NCBI RefSeq assembly: GCF_019793435.1
Contig: NZ_JAILYH010000002.1
Location: forward strand, 372,001-436,000
Reading direction: 5' to 3'
From: Rhizobium redzepovicii
Lineage (GTDB): Bacteria; Pseudomonadota; Alphaproteobacteria; Rhizobiales; Rhizobiaceae
Length of the DNA stretch: 64,000 nucleotides
The number at the start of each line of letters is the position of its first letter. Position 1 is the first letter of the stretch. The translations under genes were made by a program, and so were the position numbers. A model generated the notes under the pieces. The model was not told the origin of the DNA, searched no databases, and saw nothing but the letters and a program-made list of their open reading frames with translations. This document shows, piece by piece, positions 33,684 to 48,570 of this stretch.

Positions 33684-35477
33684 TCACGCCTCGCTCAGGC
33701 TCCAGATCACTGCCCAGGGCGCCAAACCGCCGCCGTCGCGTCCGCCGAGCCGGAGTATCGTCTCAGCATCGTCCGGCGGCGAGTCGTGCGCTGTCGCCTC
33801 GTCGCCGAGGTTGGCGCGCAGGTGAAGATGCCGGCCTTCCGCAAGGGGCCAATCCACTGCGATCGCATGTCCCGCCGAGCGGTAGACAGCGCTTCCGGCC
33901 GTCGCGCCTTTCAGCAAAGGAACGATCCTCCGGTGCCGGAGGTCGAGAAGCGTTCTGTAAAAATCGAGCACCTCGGAGGAAGCGCGTTTCGACCAATCCA
34001 GTTTGGCCGCAGCGAAGGTCGATGGCGCCGTCGGGTCGAGAAGGTCGTCGGCGTCGAAGCCCGGCAGGCGCGAAAGCTCCTCGCGACGGCCCTTTCTGAC
34101 CTTCTCGTTCAGCTCCTCGTCGAAATCGCAGAAAAACGGGAAAGGTTCTGCAGCGCCCCATTCCTCGCCCATGAACAGCATCGGAATCTCGGGCGCCAGC
34201 AGATAGATTGATATGACGGCTTTGACGGCGTCGGCCGGGCTCGACGCCAACACCCGGTCGCCCAGCGCCCGGTTGCCGATCTGGTCATGGTTCTGGATGA
34301 AGGAGATGAAGGCCGTCGGCGGCAGGTGACCGCTCGGCCTGCCGCGGCTTGCCCCCCGATAAGGCATCGGTTCGCCCTGGAACACGAAGCCTTCCGCCAG
34401 CGCCCGGCCGAGCTTACCGGCGTCGCCGGCGTAATCGGCATAATAGCCGAAGGTTTCACCGGTGGCAGTGATATGCAGCAGATGGTGGACGTCGTCGTTC
34501 CACTGGGCGGTGAACAGCTTCGCTTCGCCTTTTTCGTCGCGCTTCAGCAGATCGCTGTCATTCTCCTCGTTTTCGACGATCAGATGAACGTGCCGGTCGC
34601 CGGCTGCAGCCCTGACGCGGCGGGCAAGTTCGTGAAGCAAATGCTCGTCGCTATCGTCCTTGATCGCGTGAACGGCATCGAAGCGGAAGCCGTCGAGCCT
34701 GAATTCGGTGATCCAGTAGATGGCGTTCTCAATGATAAATTCGCGGATCATCTCCGATCCGTCGCCGTCATAGTTGATGCCGTGGCCCCAGGGTGTCTTG
34801 TGATGGTCGGTAAAGAGCGGCGCGTAGGAAGGGATATAATTTCCGTCAGGCCCGAAGTGGTTGTAGACCACATCGAGGAATACCGAGATGCCGCGCTGAT
34901 GGGCTGCGTCCACCAGCGCCATGAAATCTTCGGGCCGGCCATAACTGCTGTCAGGTGCATAGGGCAGCACGCCGTCATAACCCCAGCTGTAGCGGCCGGG
35001 GAATTCGCTGACCGGCATGACCTGCAACGCTGTGACGCCCAACTCCCTGAGATGATCGAGCCGCTCGATCGCGGCTGTGAAAGTCCCCTCCGGCGTGAAG
35101 CAGCCGATGTGCATCTCGTAGATGACCATTTCCTCCCACGGCCGGCCGCTCCAGTCGCTCGTCCTCCAGCGATAGGCGGTGAGGTCGACCACTTCGCTCG
35201 GGCCATGCGCATCCTGCGGCTGGAACCGCGAGGCGGGATCGGGAATTTCAAGACCGTCCGGCAGAACGAAGCGATAGCGCGTGCCGGCATGGGCATTCGG
35301 AACCGTGCATCGATGCCAGCCATCTTCCGCCGTCTGCATCGGCCGCGGATCGGCGCCTTCGATCTTCAACGACACGCTTTCATGCAGGGGAGCCCAGAGC
35401 CGAAACAGAATACCCTCTTCAGTGACTGCGGGGCCGAACGTCATATTGGTCAAGGGAAAGCCTTCTGTGAAGAGCAT
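33684..35477 (-). CDS. treZ: Malto-oligosyltrehalose trehalohydrolase
   Basis: The 597-residue GH13 enzyme releases trehalose from maltooligosyl-trehalose. It has an N-terminal beta-sandwich (FRLWAPLHESVSLKIEG), then the catalytic barrel with VTALQVMPVSEFPGRYSWGY, LDVVYNHFGPDGNY, the nucleophile in FRLDGFRFDAVHAI, the Glu in LIVENEENDSD and the Asp in FIQNHDQIGNRALG. The start at 35477 lacks a good ribosome site; MTFGPAV at 35444 is an alternative. It is followed by malQ. The usual partner TreY, which makes the substrate, is not in this window. Confidence 0.92.
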   Translation of the reverse strand: MLFTEGFPLTNMTFGPAVTEEGILFRLWAPLHESVSLKIEGADPRPMQTAEDGWHRCTVPNAHAGTRYRFVLPDGLEIPDPASRFQPQDAHGPSEVVDLTAYRWRTSDWSGRPWEEMVIYEMHIGCFTPEGTFTAAIERLDHLRELGVTALQVMPVSEFPGRYSWGYDGVLPYAPDSSYGRPEDFMALVDAAHQRGISVFLDVVYNHFGPDGNYIPSYAPLFTDHHKTPWGHGINYDGDGSEMIREFIIENAIYWITEFRLDGFRFDAVHAIKDDSDEHLLHELARRVRAAAGDRHVHLIVENEENDSDLLKRDEKGEAKLFTAQWNDDVHHLLHITATGETFGYYADYAGDAGKLGRALAEGFVFQGEPMPYRGASRGRPSGHLPPTAFISFIQNHDQIGNRALGDRVLASSPADAVKAVISIYLLAPEIPMLFMGEEWGAAEPFPFFCDFDEELNEKVRKGRREELSRLPGFDADDLLDPTAPSTFAAAKLDWSKRASSEVLDFYRTLLDLRHRRIVPLLKGATAGSAVYRSAGHAIAVDWPLAEGRHLHLRANLGDEATAHDSPPDDAETILRLGGRDGGGLAPWAVIWSLSEA

Positions 35478-35586
35478 AGGATTTGGGTAACTTTTGCAGG
35501 AGCAAAAAGTTTCGTCCGCACGCGGACGCCATCGGGCATCCCTCGTTCAGCAAATGCTGGAAAGAGTATGACTCTATCCATCCCGA

Positions 35587-35603
35587 GTAGGATTTTATCC
35601 TAC
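35587..35603. promoter_or_regulatory. Palindromic operator before the ParD-like gene
   Basis: GTAGGAT-TTT-ATCCTAC is a perfect 7-bp inverted repeat 40 bp upstream of the antitoxin ATG. A related pair (TATCCT...TAGGAG) sits just downstream. ParD-type ribbon-helix-helix antitoxins repress their own promoters at such sites. Confidence 0.6.
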
Positions 35604-35642
35604 CGTATGCTATAACTATCCTGCAAAATAGGAGTGCAGCGT

Positions 35643-35924
35643 ATGCGTTCGACGCAACAGATGAGCATCACACTTCCCGTGGAAATGGCGAAGCGAGTCA
35701 AGCAGCGGGTGTCCGACGGTGATTACGCCTCGGAAAGCGAAGTCATACGCGAGGGCCTGCGAGCTTTGCAGGAACGCGAGAATGCTGTCGAGCACTGGCT
35801 GCGAACTGAAGTCGTGGCCACCTATGATGCCCATAAGGCCGACCCCACAAGGGCCAAGCTTCTCGAAGAAGCCCGGAAGCGGCTCGAAGCACGCATGGAC
35901 GAAATCGATCGGGAAGACGACTGA
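35643..35924 (+). CDS. ParD-like ribbon-helix-helix antitoxin, apparently orphan
   Basis: The 93-residue protein has an N-terminal ribbon-helix-helix (STQQMSITLPVEMAKRVKQR), the YASESEVIREGLRALQERE segment typical of ParD/CopG antitoxins, and an acidic helical C-terminus for toxin binding. AGGAG lies before ATG 35643. The stop overlaps an ATG (TGATG), the usual coupling to parE, but the following frame stops after 19 codons. The antitoxin thus lacks an intact toxin here. An inverted repeat upstream suggests autoregulation. Confidence 0.85.
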   Translation: MRSTQQMSITLPVEMAKRVKQRVSDGDYASESEVIREGLRALQERENAVEHWLRTEVVATYDAHKADPTRAKLLEEARKRLEARMDEIDREDD

Positions 35925-35983
35925 TGAAGCGTTGCCATATGTCAAAACGCAACCAGTGGCTTGGTGAAAGCTCCGGACACTAA
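35924..35983 (+). pseudogene. Possible remnant of a ParE-type toxin gene start
   Basis: The frame opened by the overlapping ATG encodes only 19 residues (MKRCHMSKRNQWLGESSGH). The MKRxxxSKR beginning is reminiscent of ParE N-termini. The rest of a toxin (about 95 residues) is missing. The reading is tentative because the piece is so short. Confidence 0.35.
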
Positions 35984-36031
35984 ATTTGAAAGCCGCGCTT
36001 ATGTTGTACAGCGATCAGCCGTGATGCGAAG

Positions 36032-36514
36032 ATGACGACTATGGTCCACACTTTCAGCTTTGCCTCAATGTTTCTTATACTCGGGCTGTATACACCTGAT
36101 CTGCCAGAGGACTTTTCCATAAAGTCGCTCGACTCCGTCGAAATTAAATGCCCCGGTTTTGGAAAAACTTCATCCGACGCGGTGCTTGTTGTGGAGTGCG
36201 ATGGAAGCAAGCGGACGTTAAGACTCGCGAAGAGCTTAAACTTTGACGGCAGTTCCTACATTAGAAATCCAGACACTCATGCAAAGGAAATATTGTCGGA
36301 GGTCGGCAAGATTATAAATGAGGATTTAAATATAGAACGTCGCCATCTGACATTTTGCGATCCAACGGTAGACACTCTCGGCAGATGCAAGACAGTTTAC
36401 ACTCTGAGTGGCACGAGGGATTTTGATGAGGCAGCTTTGGCGATAAACCCCAGAGATAATAAAATGGATAGCTTTTCATACTTTCTGATCGTCTCCTGGG
36501 AGGTAGGCAAATAG
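36032..36514 (+). CDS. Hypothetical protein in an AT-rich patch (160 aa)
   Basis: Starting MTTMVHTFSFASMFLILGLY, a hydrophobic N-terminal stretch could be a signal peptide or anchor. The mature part has four cysteines in two regions (EIKCPGFG, VVECDG, LTFCDP, GRCKTV), suggesting disulfides outside the cytoplasm. Local GC is about 40-48%, well below the neighbours, and codon use is correspondingly AT-rich (TTA, AAA, ATA). This points to horizontal acquisition. No family is recognised. There is no clear ribosome site, so ATG 36032 is a guess. Confidence 0.5.
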   Translation: MTTMVHTFSFASMFLILGLYTPDLPEDFSIKSLDSVEIKCPGFGKTSSDAVLVVECDGSKRTLRLAKSLNFDGSSYIRNPDTHAKEILSEVGKIINEDLNIERRHLTFCDPTVDTLGRCKTVYTLSGTRDFDEAALAINPRDNKMDSFSYFLIVSWEVGK

Positions 36515-36597
36515 AAAGTGGAAATGCTCCAACTCCACCCGTTCGGGTTCAACCTCATCCAAGATTTCGACCGCACTCCGCCGCTGCGTTTCGACCG

Positions 36598-38274
36598 TCA
36601 CGCCGCCGCGACTTTGCCCGAGAGTGCCTTGTCCATCGCCGCCTGAAGCTGTTCCTGGGTGAAGGGTTTGGTCATCCGGAGCATCCGGCCGAGGCCGTGG
36701 TCTTCGGAAAATTCGGCATAACCCGAGGCAAGAATAATCGGCAGGCTCGGGAAGGCTGAGCGGAGGTGGCGCGCAAGCTCGGCGCCTGTCATGCCGGGCA
36801 TCGCATGATCGGTGATGACGAGATCGCAATCTCGTCCGTCAGCGAGGAATTCCAGGGCCTGCGAGGCGGAAGATGCCTCGCGCGGCAGGTGTCCGAGATC
36901 CTCCAGCATCGCCACAGTTCCCGTCCGGACAAGCGCATCGTCGTCGACGACGAGAATGGCGAGCGGCCGTGATACCGGGTTTAAGGCTTCCGTCGCAGGA
37001 GGCTCGACGGCCGGCTGCGTCTTGACGAAGGCCTCGGCGACGGGCAGCCAAAGGGATACGGTCGTGCCCTTGTCCCTCGCGCTCAATATCTGGATCGAGC
37101 CGCCGGATTGCGCCGCCAGGCCATGAACCATCGACAGGCCGAGGCCGGTGCCCTTGCCGACCCCTTTAGTGGTGAAAAACGGTTCGGCAGCGCGAGCGAC
37201 CGTTGCCTCATCCATGCCCTCGCCATCGTCCGACACCGATATCCTGATGTAATTGCCGCCGGCGAGGCCGGCCGGCCGACCGTCTTCGGCCGCTGCCGCG
37301 ACAACCGTCACGGCGCCGCCGCTTTCGAGCGCGTCGCGGGCATTGACGAACAGGTTGAGCAGCGCCAGCTCCAACTGGTTGCTATCCACCAGAAGCGGAG
37401 CCAGATCCGCCGGAATGCGCTTGTGGATTTCGATGCGCGGCCCCACCGCCTTGGCGAGCAGATCCTCGACGTTTTCGAACAGCCTGAGGAAATCGACCGC
37501 CTGCGGCTTCAACTCCTGGCGGCGCGCGAAGGCAAGCAGGCGCTGGGTCAGCGCCGTGCCGCGCTCGGCCGCCTGGATCGCATTCGTCAGCAGGCGTTCG
37601 CTGCGTTCATCCGCCGGAAGCCGCTTCTTCAGGAGGCCGAGGCTGCCGAGCACCGCCATCAGAAGGTTGTTGAAGTCGTGCGCCACCCCGCCCGTCAGGT
37701 GGCCGATCGTGTCGAGCTTCTGCGCCTCGAACAATTGCGCCAGCGCTTCCTCACGCTCGCGCGTCCTTTGATCGATCCGGTGCTCCAACTCCTCGTTAAG
37801 CTCCCGCAGCTGAGCGGCTGAGGCCTCGAGTTCGGCGGTGCGCTGGCGAACCCGAGCCTCCAGTTCGGTATTCAACCGTTCGAGTTCCCGCGTCTTCCTG
37901 TAAAGATCGGCAAAGACCCTGACCTTGGCTCTTAGCACCTCAGGCACGATCGGGACGGAGACGTAGTCGACGGCGCCCACCGCATAGCCGCGCAACCGGT
38001 CGGGTTCGGCTAGCATCACCGCGGAAACGAAGATGATCGGGGTGTTCTGATAGCGCGGATGCTGCCGGATCATGCCGACCAGCTCGAAGCCATCCTGTTC
38101 CGGCATGCAGACATCGACGAGGATCACCGCGATTTCGGTGCGCAGTAGGTGCTCGAAAGCTTCGCGCGCCGATTGCGCCTTGATGAGGTTTTCCTCGAGT
38201 TCTTCGAGAATGACCTCGTAGCTCAGAAGTTTCGCAGGCTGGTCGTCGACGAGGAGGATGTTGACGGGGTTCAT
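36598..38274 (-). CDS. Hybrid histidine kinase, REC-coiled coil-HK-REC
   Basis: The 558-residue soluble signalling protein has an N-terminal receiver (NILLVDDQPAK, phospho-acceptor Asp54 in VDVCMPEQDGF), then a coiled coil of about 70 residues. The kinase core has His199 in GGVAHDFNNLL, the ATP lid motifs SDDGEGMD and GKGTGLGLSMVHG, and a C-terminal receiver with Asp489 (ITDHAMPGMTG). The HDFNN H-box is of the NtrB-like HisKA type. It has no membrane segment. ATG 38274 follows GAGGATCC, 10 bp after the stop of the giant poly-HAMP kinase gene, so the two are co-transcribed and probably exchange phosphate. Confidence 0.92.
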   Translation of the reverse strand: MNPVNILLVDDQPAKLLSYEVILEELEENLIKAQSAREAFEHLLRTEIAVILVDVCMPEQDGFELVGMIRQHPRYQNTPIIFVSAVMLAEPDRLRGYAVGAVDYVSVPIVPEVLRAKVRVFADLYRKTRELERLNTELEARVRQRTAELEASAAQLRELNEELEHRIDQRTREREEALAQLFEAQKLDTIGHLTGGVAHDFNNLLMAVLGSLGLLKKRLPADERSERLLTNAIQAAERGTALTQRLLAFARRQELKPQAVDFLRLFENVEDLLAKAVGPRIEIHKRIPADLAPLLVDSNQLELALLNLFVNARDALESGGAVTVVAAAAEDGRPAGLAGGNYIRISVSDDGEGMDEATVARAAEPFFTTKGVGKGTGLGLSMVHGLAAQSGGSIQILSARDKGTTVSLWLPVAEAFVKTQPAVEPPATEALNPVSRPLAILVVDDDALVRTGTVAMLEDLGHLPREASSASQALEFLADGRDCDLVITDHAMPGMTGAELARHLRSAFPSLPIILASGYAEFSEDHGLGRMLRMTKPFTQEQLQAAMDKALSGKVAAA

Positions 38275-38284
38275 GACCGGATCC

Positions 38285-44584
<6,300 letters not shown>

Positions 44585-44757
44585 GAAAATCCCCCTCTTC
44601 GACGACTGGTAATTTAGTGCTCAACGCGGAAAATGGTATGGGCTATCCCCGCATACAGCTTATCATCATTTGCCATTCAAAATGAACTTGGTAGCTGCAT
44701 CAATCCACAACGCCCGCCTGAGACCTTTCAAAGGATTTGCGGATTTTCGTGCAGGCG

Positions 44758-44783
44758 GGAACAGTTCCGCGCCACCCGTCGTT
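44758..44783 (+). promoter_or_regulatory. Predicted EcfG promoter for the small-gene pair at 44.8 kb
   Basis: GGAAC (44758-44762) and CGTT (44780-44783) are 17 bases apart, within the accepted spacing. The -10 ends 24 bp before the ATG at 44808. Confidence 0.65.
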
Positions 44784-44807
44784 TCCGTCGTGATAATGGA
44801 GAGCGAC

Positions 44808-45260
44808 ATGTCGAACGTCTCAAGGACAGGCAAGGAAGAGATCAACAGCGCGACCAGCCCGACCACCTTCGGAAAGTCGGTCGAGAGCCAAGCGCAAATG
44901 CAGGATGCGGCGGCGGAAGCCTCACCCGAAACGGGCGGCGAGATGCTCAACATCTACCGGCTGGAACCGATCGCCGCTCCCGACGATCCAAGATGGGACA
45001 ATGCCCCCGGCCACGGCATCGTCATCGTGGCCGCCAGAACGCCGGGTGATGCAAGGATCGTCGCCGCGGCGCGCGAACTCGACTTCATGGAAGTGGATGC
45101 GGCTCCCGCCGAGGATGTGACCACGGTCAATGCCAGTGCCTTCCGCGACGACAAGCTCTATACTGTCATAGAGATCGACCGGAACAGACGCGATATCAAG
45201 CGCGGCATCGTCGAGGGCATGGTCTCGGTCGACACGATCCGCCCAGTCCAACCGGATTAG
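44808..45260 (+). CDS. Hypothetical protein, probably stress-induced (150 aa)
   Basis: Starting MSNVSRTGKEEINSATSPTT, it has a Ser/Thr/Gln-rich N-terminal third, likely disordered, followed by a compact domain: LEPIAAPDDPRWDNAPGHGI, VAARTPGDARIVAAARELDF and a C-terminal VSVDTIRPVQPD. GGAGAGCGAC precedes ATG 44808, so the in-frame codons from 44670 are leader; a stress sigma promoter sits just upstream. I recognise similar unnamed proteins in rhizobia but no function. The gene at 45288 follows by 27 bp. Confidence 0.65.
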   Translation: MSNVSRTGKEEINSATSPTTFGKSVESQAQMQDAAAEASPETGGEMLNIYRLEPIAAPDDPRWDNAPGHGIVIVAARTPGDARIVAAARELDFMEVDAAPAEDVTTVNASAFRDDKLYTVIEIDRNRRDIKRGIVEGMVSVDTIRPVQPD

Positions 45261-45287
45261 AGGCCACCCCTTTTTATTGGAGTTCTC

Positions 45288-45569
45288 ATGAATACGGCCA
45301 ATCTACAGCTCAAGGGGCTGATCATGGCGATGACGTCGATCTGCGACGCAATCGTCGACAAAGAAGTGCTGACGCGCGGGGAAATCAACGCCGCGCTGTC
45401 GAAGGCCCAAAAGGCAATCGAGGAGGACGACGATCATGAACTGTCGGGCGCCAACCGCGCCGCGATCCTGTTTCCCATCCGGGTGTTGCAACTCGCCGGT
45501 GAAGCCGCCGGGAAAGGTGAACAGCTGACATTTTCGGATTATGCGAAGCTTGTGGGAAAACTGAGCTGA
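45288..45569 (+). CDS. Small hypothetical helical protein (93 aa)
   Basis: Starting MNTANLQLKGLIMAMTSICD, the protein is predicted all-helical with an acidic middle (AIEEDDDHELSGANRAAILF) and no membrane segment. GGAG precedes the ATG by 7 bp. It probably shares the stress promoter at 44758 with the preceding gene. The function is unknown. Confidence 0.65.
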   Translation: MNTANLQLKGLIMAMTSICDAIVDKEVLTRGEINAALSKAQKAIEEDDDHELSGANRAAILFPIRVLQLAGEAAGKGEQLTFSDYAKLVGKLS

Positions 45570-45738
45570 CGTCTAAGGTTTACAAAACGCCGCATCGCTC
45601 GGATGGATCCGGCACGCTGTCCGGCAGCTTGTCGAGCATTGTCGACTTTTCCAGATAAGTTGATTTATTTGGTCTTGTTTTCCCGGCGTTTCTGAGGCTA
45701 TACCCCGGCCGAATACACACACGCACTGGGATTTCTAC

Positions 45739-46764
45739 GTGACCAGCCTCAAATCACTTCTAGCCGCCTGCGGCCTCTCCGCCCTGATCGGCCTTGCCGC
45801 AACCCCGTCTTTGGCAGGTTCGACGACCTACCCACTGACGCTGGAAAACTGCGGCGCTGAGGTGACGTTCAAGAAGGCTCCCGAGCGGGCGATCGGCCTC
45901 GGCCAGAACAGCGCGGAAATCCTGCTGCTGCTCGGCCTTGAGGACAAGATGGTCGGCACCGCCTTCTGGCCGAGCAAGGTGCTGCCGCAGTTGGCGGAAG
46001 CCAATGCCAAGGTCAAGCTTCTCACAGTCGAGATGCCGACCTTCGAATCGATGCTCGCCGAAAATCCCGACTTCGTGGCCGTGGCGTTGCCAAGCCTGGT
46101 CGGACCGAACAGCAAGATCGCCAAGCGCGAGGATTTCGACAAGGTCGGCGTCGCCACCTATCTTTCGCCCAGCACCTGCCTCAGCACCAAGGACGTCAAG
46201 GACCAGTACGGCAGCCGCGCCGAACTGTGGAACATGGATCTGCTCTACAAGGAGATCGATGAACTCTCGCAGATTTTCGACGTCGCCGATCGCGGCCAGG
46301 CGCTGATCGCCGACTTCAAGGCGCGTGAAGCCAAGCTTCGCGGAAGCGTTGCCAAGGACGGCAAGAACCTCTCCTACGTCTTCTGGTTCTCCAGCCCCAG
46401 CCCGTCGGCCGACGCCTATGTCGGCGGCAAGAACAGCGCCTCCGGCTTCATCGCCGACGTGCTCGGCGGCCACAACGCAATCACCGCGGAAGCAGAATGG
46501 CCGACCGTCGGCTGGGAAGGCATCATCGCCGTCAACCCGGACGTCATCGTCGTCGCCAGCCTCGACCGCAACCGCTGGGAGCTCGACAAGCCTGAGGCCA
46601 AGATCAACTTCCTGAACACCGATCCGGCCGTCAGCCAGACCCCAGCCGTCAAGAACAAGGCGCTCGTCGTCATGGACGGCCAGGCGATGAACCCGACCAT
46701 TCGGACGATTTACGGCGCCGAGCAGGTGGCCGAGCAGTTGAAGGCCCTCGGTCTCCTGAAGTGA
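45739..46764 (+). CDS. Iron-siderophore/cobalamin-class ABC substrate-binding protein
   Basis: The 341-residue periplasmic protein has signal peptide MTSLKSLLAACGLSALIGLA ending near PSLA before GSTTYPL. It has the class III binding-protein pattern: ENCGAEVTFKKAPERAIGLG near the N-terminus, MLAENPDFVAVALPS and a linking helix, then WEGIIAVNPDVIVVAS. Such proteins deliver ferric siderophores, haem or vitamin B12. GTG 45739 is the only start that gives a proper signal peptide. The 169-bp upstream region shows no cobalamin riboswitch that I can recognise, which leans toward iron. It is first of three overlapping genes. Confidence 0.88.
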   Translation: MTSLKSLLAACGLSALIGLAATPSLAGSTTYPLTLENCGAEVTFKKAPERAIGLGQNSAEILLLLGLEDKMVGTAFWPSKVLPQLAEANAKVKLLTVEMPTFESMLAENPDFVAVALPSLVGPNSKIAKREDFDKVGVATYLSPSTCLSTKDVKDQYGSRAELWNMDLLYKEIDELSQIFDVADRGQALIADFKAREAKLRGSVAKDGKNLSYVFWFSSPSPSADAYVGGKNSASGFIADVLGGHNAITAEAEWPTVGWEGIIAVNPDVIVVASLDRNRWELDKPEAKINFLNTDPAVSQTPAVKNKALVVMDGQAMNPTIRTIYGAEQVAEQLKALGLLK

Positions 46765-47801
46765 CGGACGCGGGCCGTCTCTTCAGGCAGTTGGGAGCGG
46801 TCGCCGCGCTGCTCCTGGCCTCCTTCTGTCTCATCGCTGTCGCCATCGGCGTCAGTGTCGGAATCGGTGATCTGCCGATTCCGCTGGCGACCACCTTTTC
46901 GGCCGTTACCAACCGGCTCGGATGGACCACGGTCGAATTGAACCGCATCCACGAAACGGTCATCTGGGATTATCGCCTAAGCCGCGCGCTGGTCGCCGCC
47001 TTTTGCGGCGCGGGCCTGGCGCTGTCGGGCGCCATTATGCAGTCGCTGCTGCGCAACCCGCTTGCCGAACCCTATGTGCTCGGCATCTCCGCCGGTGCCT
47101 CCACCGGCGCCGTGGCGATCGTCATCCTGGGGCTCGGCGCGGGCGCGGTGTCGCTGTCATCGGGCGCCTTTGCCGGCGCCTTCGCCGCCTTCTTCTTCGT
47201 GGCGCTGCTCTCGAACGGCACCCGCGGCGGTGCCGACCGCACCATCCTTGCCGGCGTGGCTGCCTCGCAGCTCTTCAATGCCTCGACTTCGTATATCGTC
47301 ACGACCTCGGCCAATGCCCAGCAGGCCCGCGACGTGATGTTCTGGCTGCTGGGCAGTTTCAGCGGCGTGCGCTGGCCGGAATTCGCGTTGGTCTCGGTTG
47401 TCGTCGGCCTCGGTCTTGCCGCCTGTCTGTTTTATGCCCGCGTGCTCGACGCCTTCGCTTTCGGCGACGAGGCGGCCTCTTCGCTCGGCGTCAATGTCGG
47501 CCGCGCCCGCATGGTGCTCTTCGCGCTCACTGCCATGATGACGGCGACGATCGTCAGCATGGTCGGCTCGATCGGCTTTGTCGGCCTCGTCGTGCCGCAT
47601 GTCGCCCGCTTCGTCGTCGGGCCGCTGCATATCCGCCTGCTACCGGCCTGCGCCATCGCGGGAGCGATCTTCATGGTGCTCGCCGATATCGCCGCCCGCG
47701 CCCTCATTCCCGGCCAAATCCTGCCGATCGGCGTCGTCACGGCGCTCGTCGGCGTTCCCTTCTTCTCGATCATCCTCTACCGGTTCCAGCGCGCGTCATG
47801 A
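46761..47801 (+). CDS. FecCD-family ABC permease
   Basis: The 346-residue inner-membrane protein has about ten helices. Signature segments are DYRLSRALVAAFCGAGLALSGAIMQ, NPLAEPYVLGISAGASTGAV and MVGSIGFVGLVVPHVARFVV, as in BtuC/FecCD/FhuB. The protein would form a homodimer. Its GTG start overlaps the binding-protein stop (GTGA), and its own stop overlaps the ATPase start (ATGA), so the three genes are translationally coupled. Confidence 0.93.
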   Translation: MTDAGRLFRQLGAVAALLLASFCLIAVAIGVSVGIGDLPIPLATTFSAVTNRLGWTTVELNRIHETVIWDYRLSRALVAAFCGAGLALSGAIMQSLLRNPLAEPYVLGISAGASTGAVAIVILGLGAGAVSLSSGAFAGAFAAFFFVALLSNGTRGGADRTILAGVAASQLFNASTSYIVTTSANAQQARDVMFWLLGSFSGVRWPEFALVSVVVGLGLAACLFYARVLDAFAFGDEAASSLGVNVGRARMVLFALTAMMTATIVSMVGSIGFVGLVVPHVARFVVGPLHIRLLPACAIAGAIFMVLADIAARALIPGQILPIGVVTALVGVPFFSIILYRFQRAS

Positions 47802-48559
47802 GCATCAAGGCCGACAACCTCACCTGGAAAATTGGCAGGAAGACCATCCTGGACGGCGTTTCCCTGGAGGCTCAGCCGGGCCGGATGCTCGGCCTACTCG
47901 GGCCGAACGGCTCCGGCAAGACCTCACTGCTGCGGCTTCTCGCCGGCCTGAAGCGGCCCCATTCCGGCCGCGTCACTCTTGATCGGAACGACATCGGCAC
48001 GATCAGCCGCCGCTCGATCGCCCAGCGCATCGCCTTCGTCGAGCAGCATGCGGCGACCAATGCCAATCTGAAGGTTATTGATGTCGTCAAGCTCGGCCGC
48101 TTCCCGCATCGTTCCATGTTCTCCGGCTGGACGAGAGCCGACGAAGAGGCGGTCGAAGCGGCACTTGCGCGTGCCGGTATGGCAGAGAAGCGAGACGATC
48201 GCTGGCAAAACCTGTCGGGCGGCGAAAAGCAGCGCACCCATATTGCCAGAGCGCTCGCCCAGTCGCCGCAGGAGCTGATCCTCGACGAACCCACAAACCA
48301 TCTCGACATCCAGCACCAAATCGGCTTGATGCGGCTCGTCTCCAGCCTGCCGATCACCAGCATCGTCGCCCTGCACGATCTCAACCATGCCGCCATGTTC
48401 TGCGATGAGCTGATCATCATGCAGCAGGGTAGGATCGTCGCGTCGGGCGCACCTGAAGACGTGCTGAGCGAGAACCTTCTGCGCGACGTCTTTTCCGTCG
48501 AAGCCCGCATCGAAGCCTCGCCCCATCATTCGCGCCCGCATATCCACTATCTCAGATGA
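47798..48559 (+). CDS. FecE/FhuC-type ABC ATPase
   Basis: The 253-residue ATPase starts MSIKADNLTWKIGRKTILDG. It has Walker A GPNGSGKTS, Q-loop around FVEQHAATNA, signature LSGGEKQRTHIARAL, Walker B LILDEPTNHLD and the switch His in ALHDLNHAA. It completes the importer with the two preceding genes. A longer frame continuing upstream from 46922 is antisense to nothing but out of frame with the permease, and is rejected. It is convergent with the Lrp-family gene, 11 bp apart. Confidence 0.93.
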   Translation: MSIKADNLTWKIGRKTILDGVSLEAQPGRMLGLLGPNGSGKTSLLRLLAGLKRPHSGRVTLDRNDIGTISRRSIAQRIAFVEQHAATNANLKVIDVVKLGRFPHRSMFSGWTRADEEAVEAALARAGMAEKRDDRWQNLSGGEKQRTHIARALAQSPQELILDEPTNHLDIQHQIGLMRLVSSLPITSIVALHDLNHAAMFCDELIIMQQGRIVASGAPEDVLSENLLRDVFSVEARIEASPHHSRPHIHYLR

Positions 48560-48570
48560 AAGTGGCCACC

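Noticed and set aside
35489..35528. Two short inverted repeats (AACTTTTGC/GCAAAAAGTT and CGTCCGC/GCGGACG) upstream of treZ
   Set aside because: One arm pair is imperfect, and neither resembles a known operator. They could be leader hairpins, but nothing supports a function.
34287..35615. Plus-strand ORF of 442 codons
   Set aside because: Antisense to treZ; no motif and no ribosome site.
45570..45738. Cobalamin riboswitch before the iron/B12-class transporter
   Set aside because: The gap is 169 bp and I cannot find the conserved B12-box or paired elements.
46922..47797. Upstream extension of the FecE-type ATPase frame
   Set aside because: This part is out of frame with and inside the permease gene. 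The ATPase homology starts at ATG 47798, which overlaps the permease stop.
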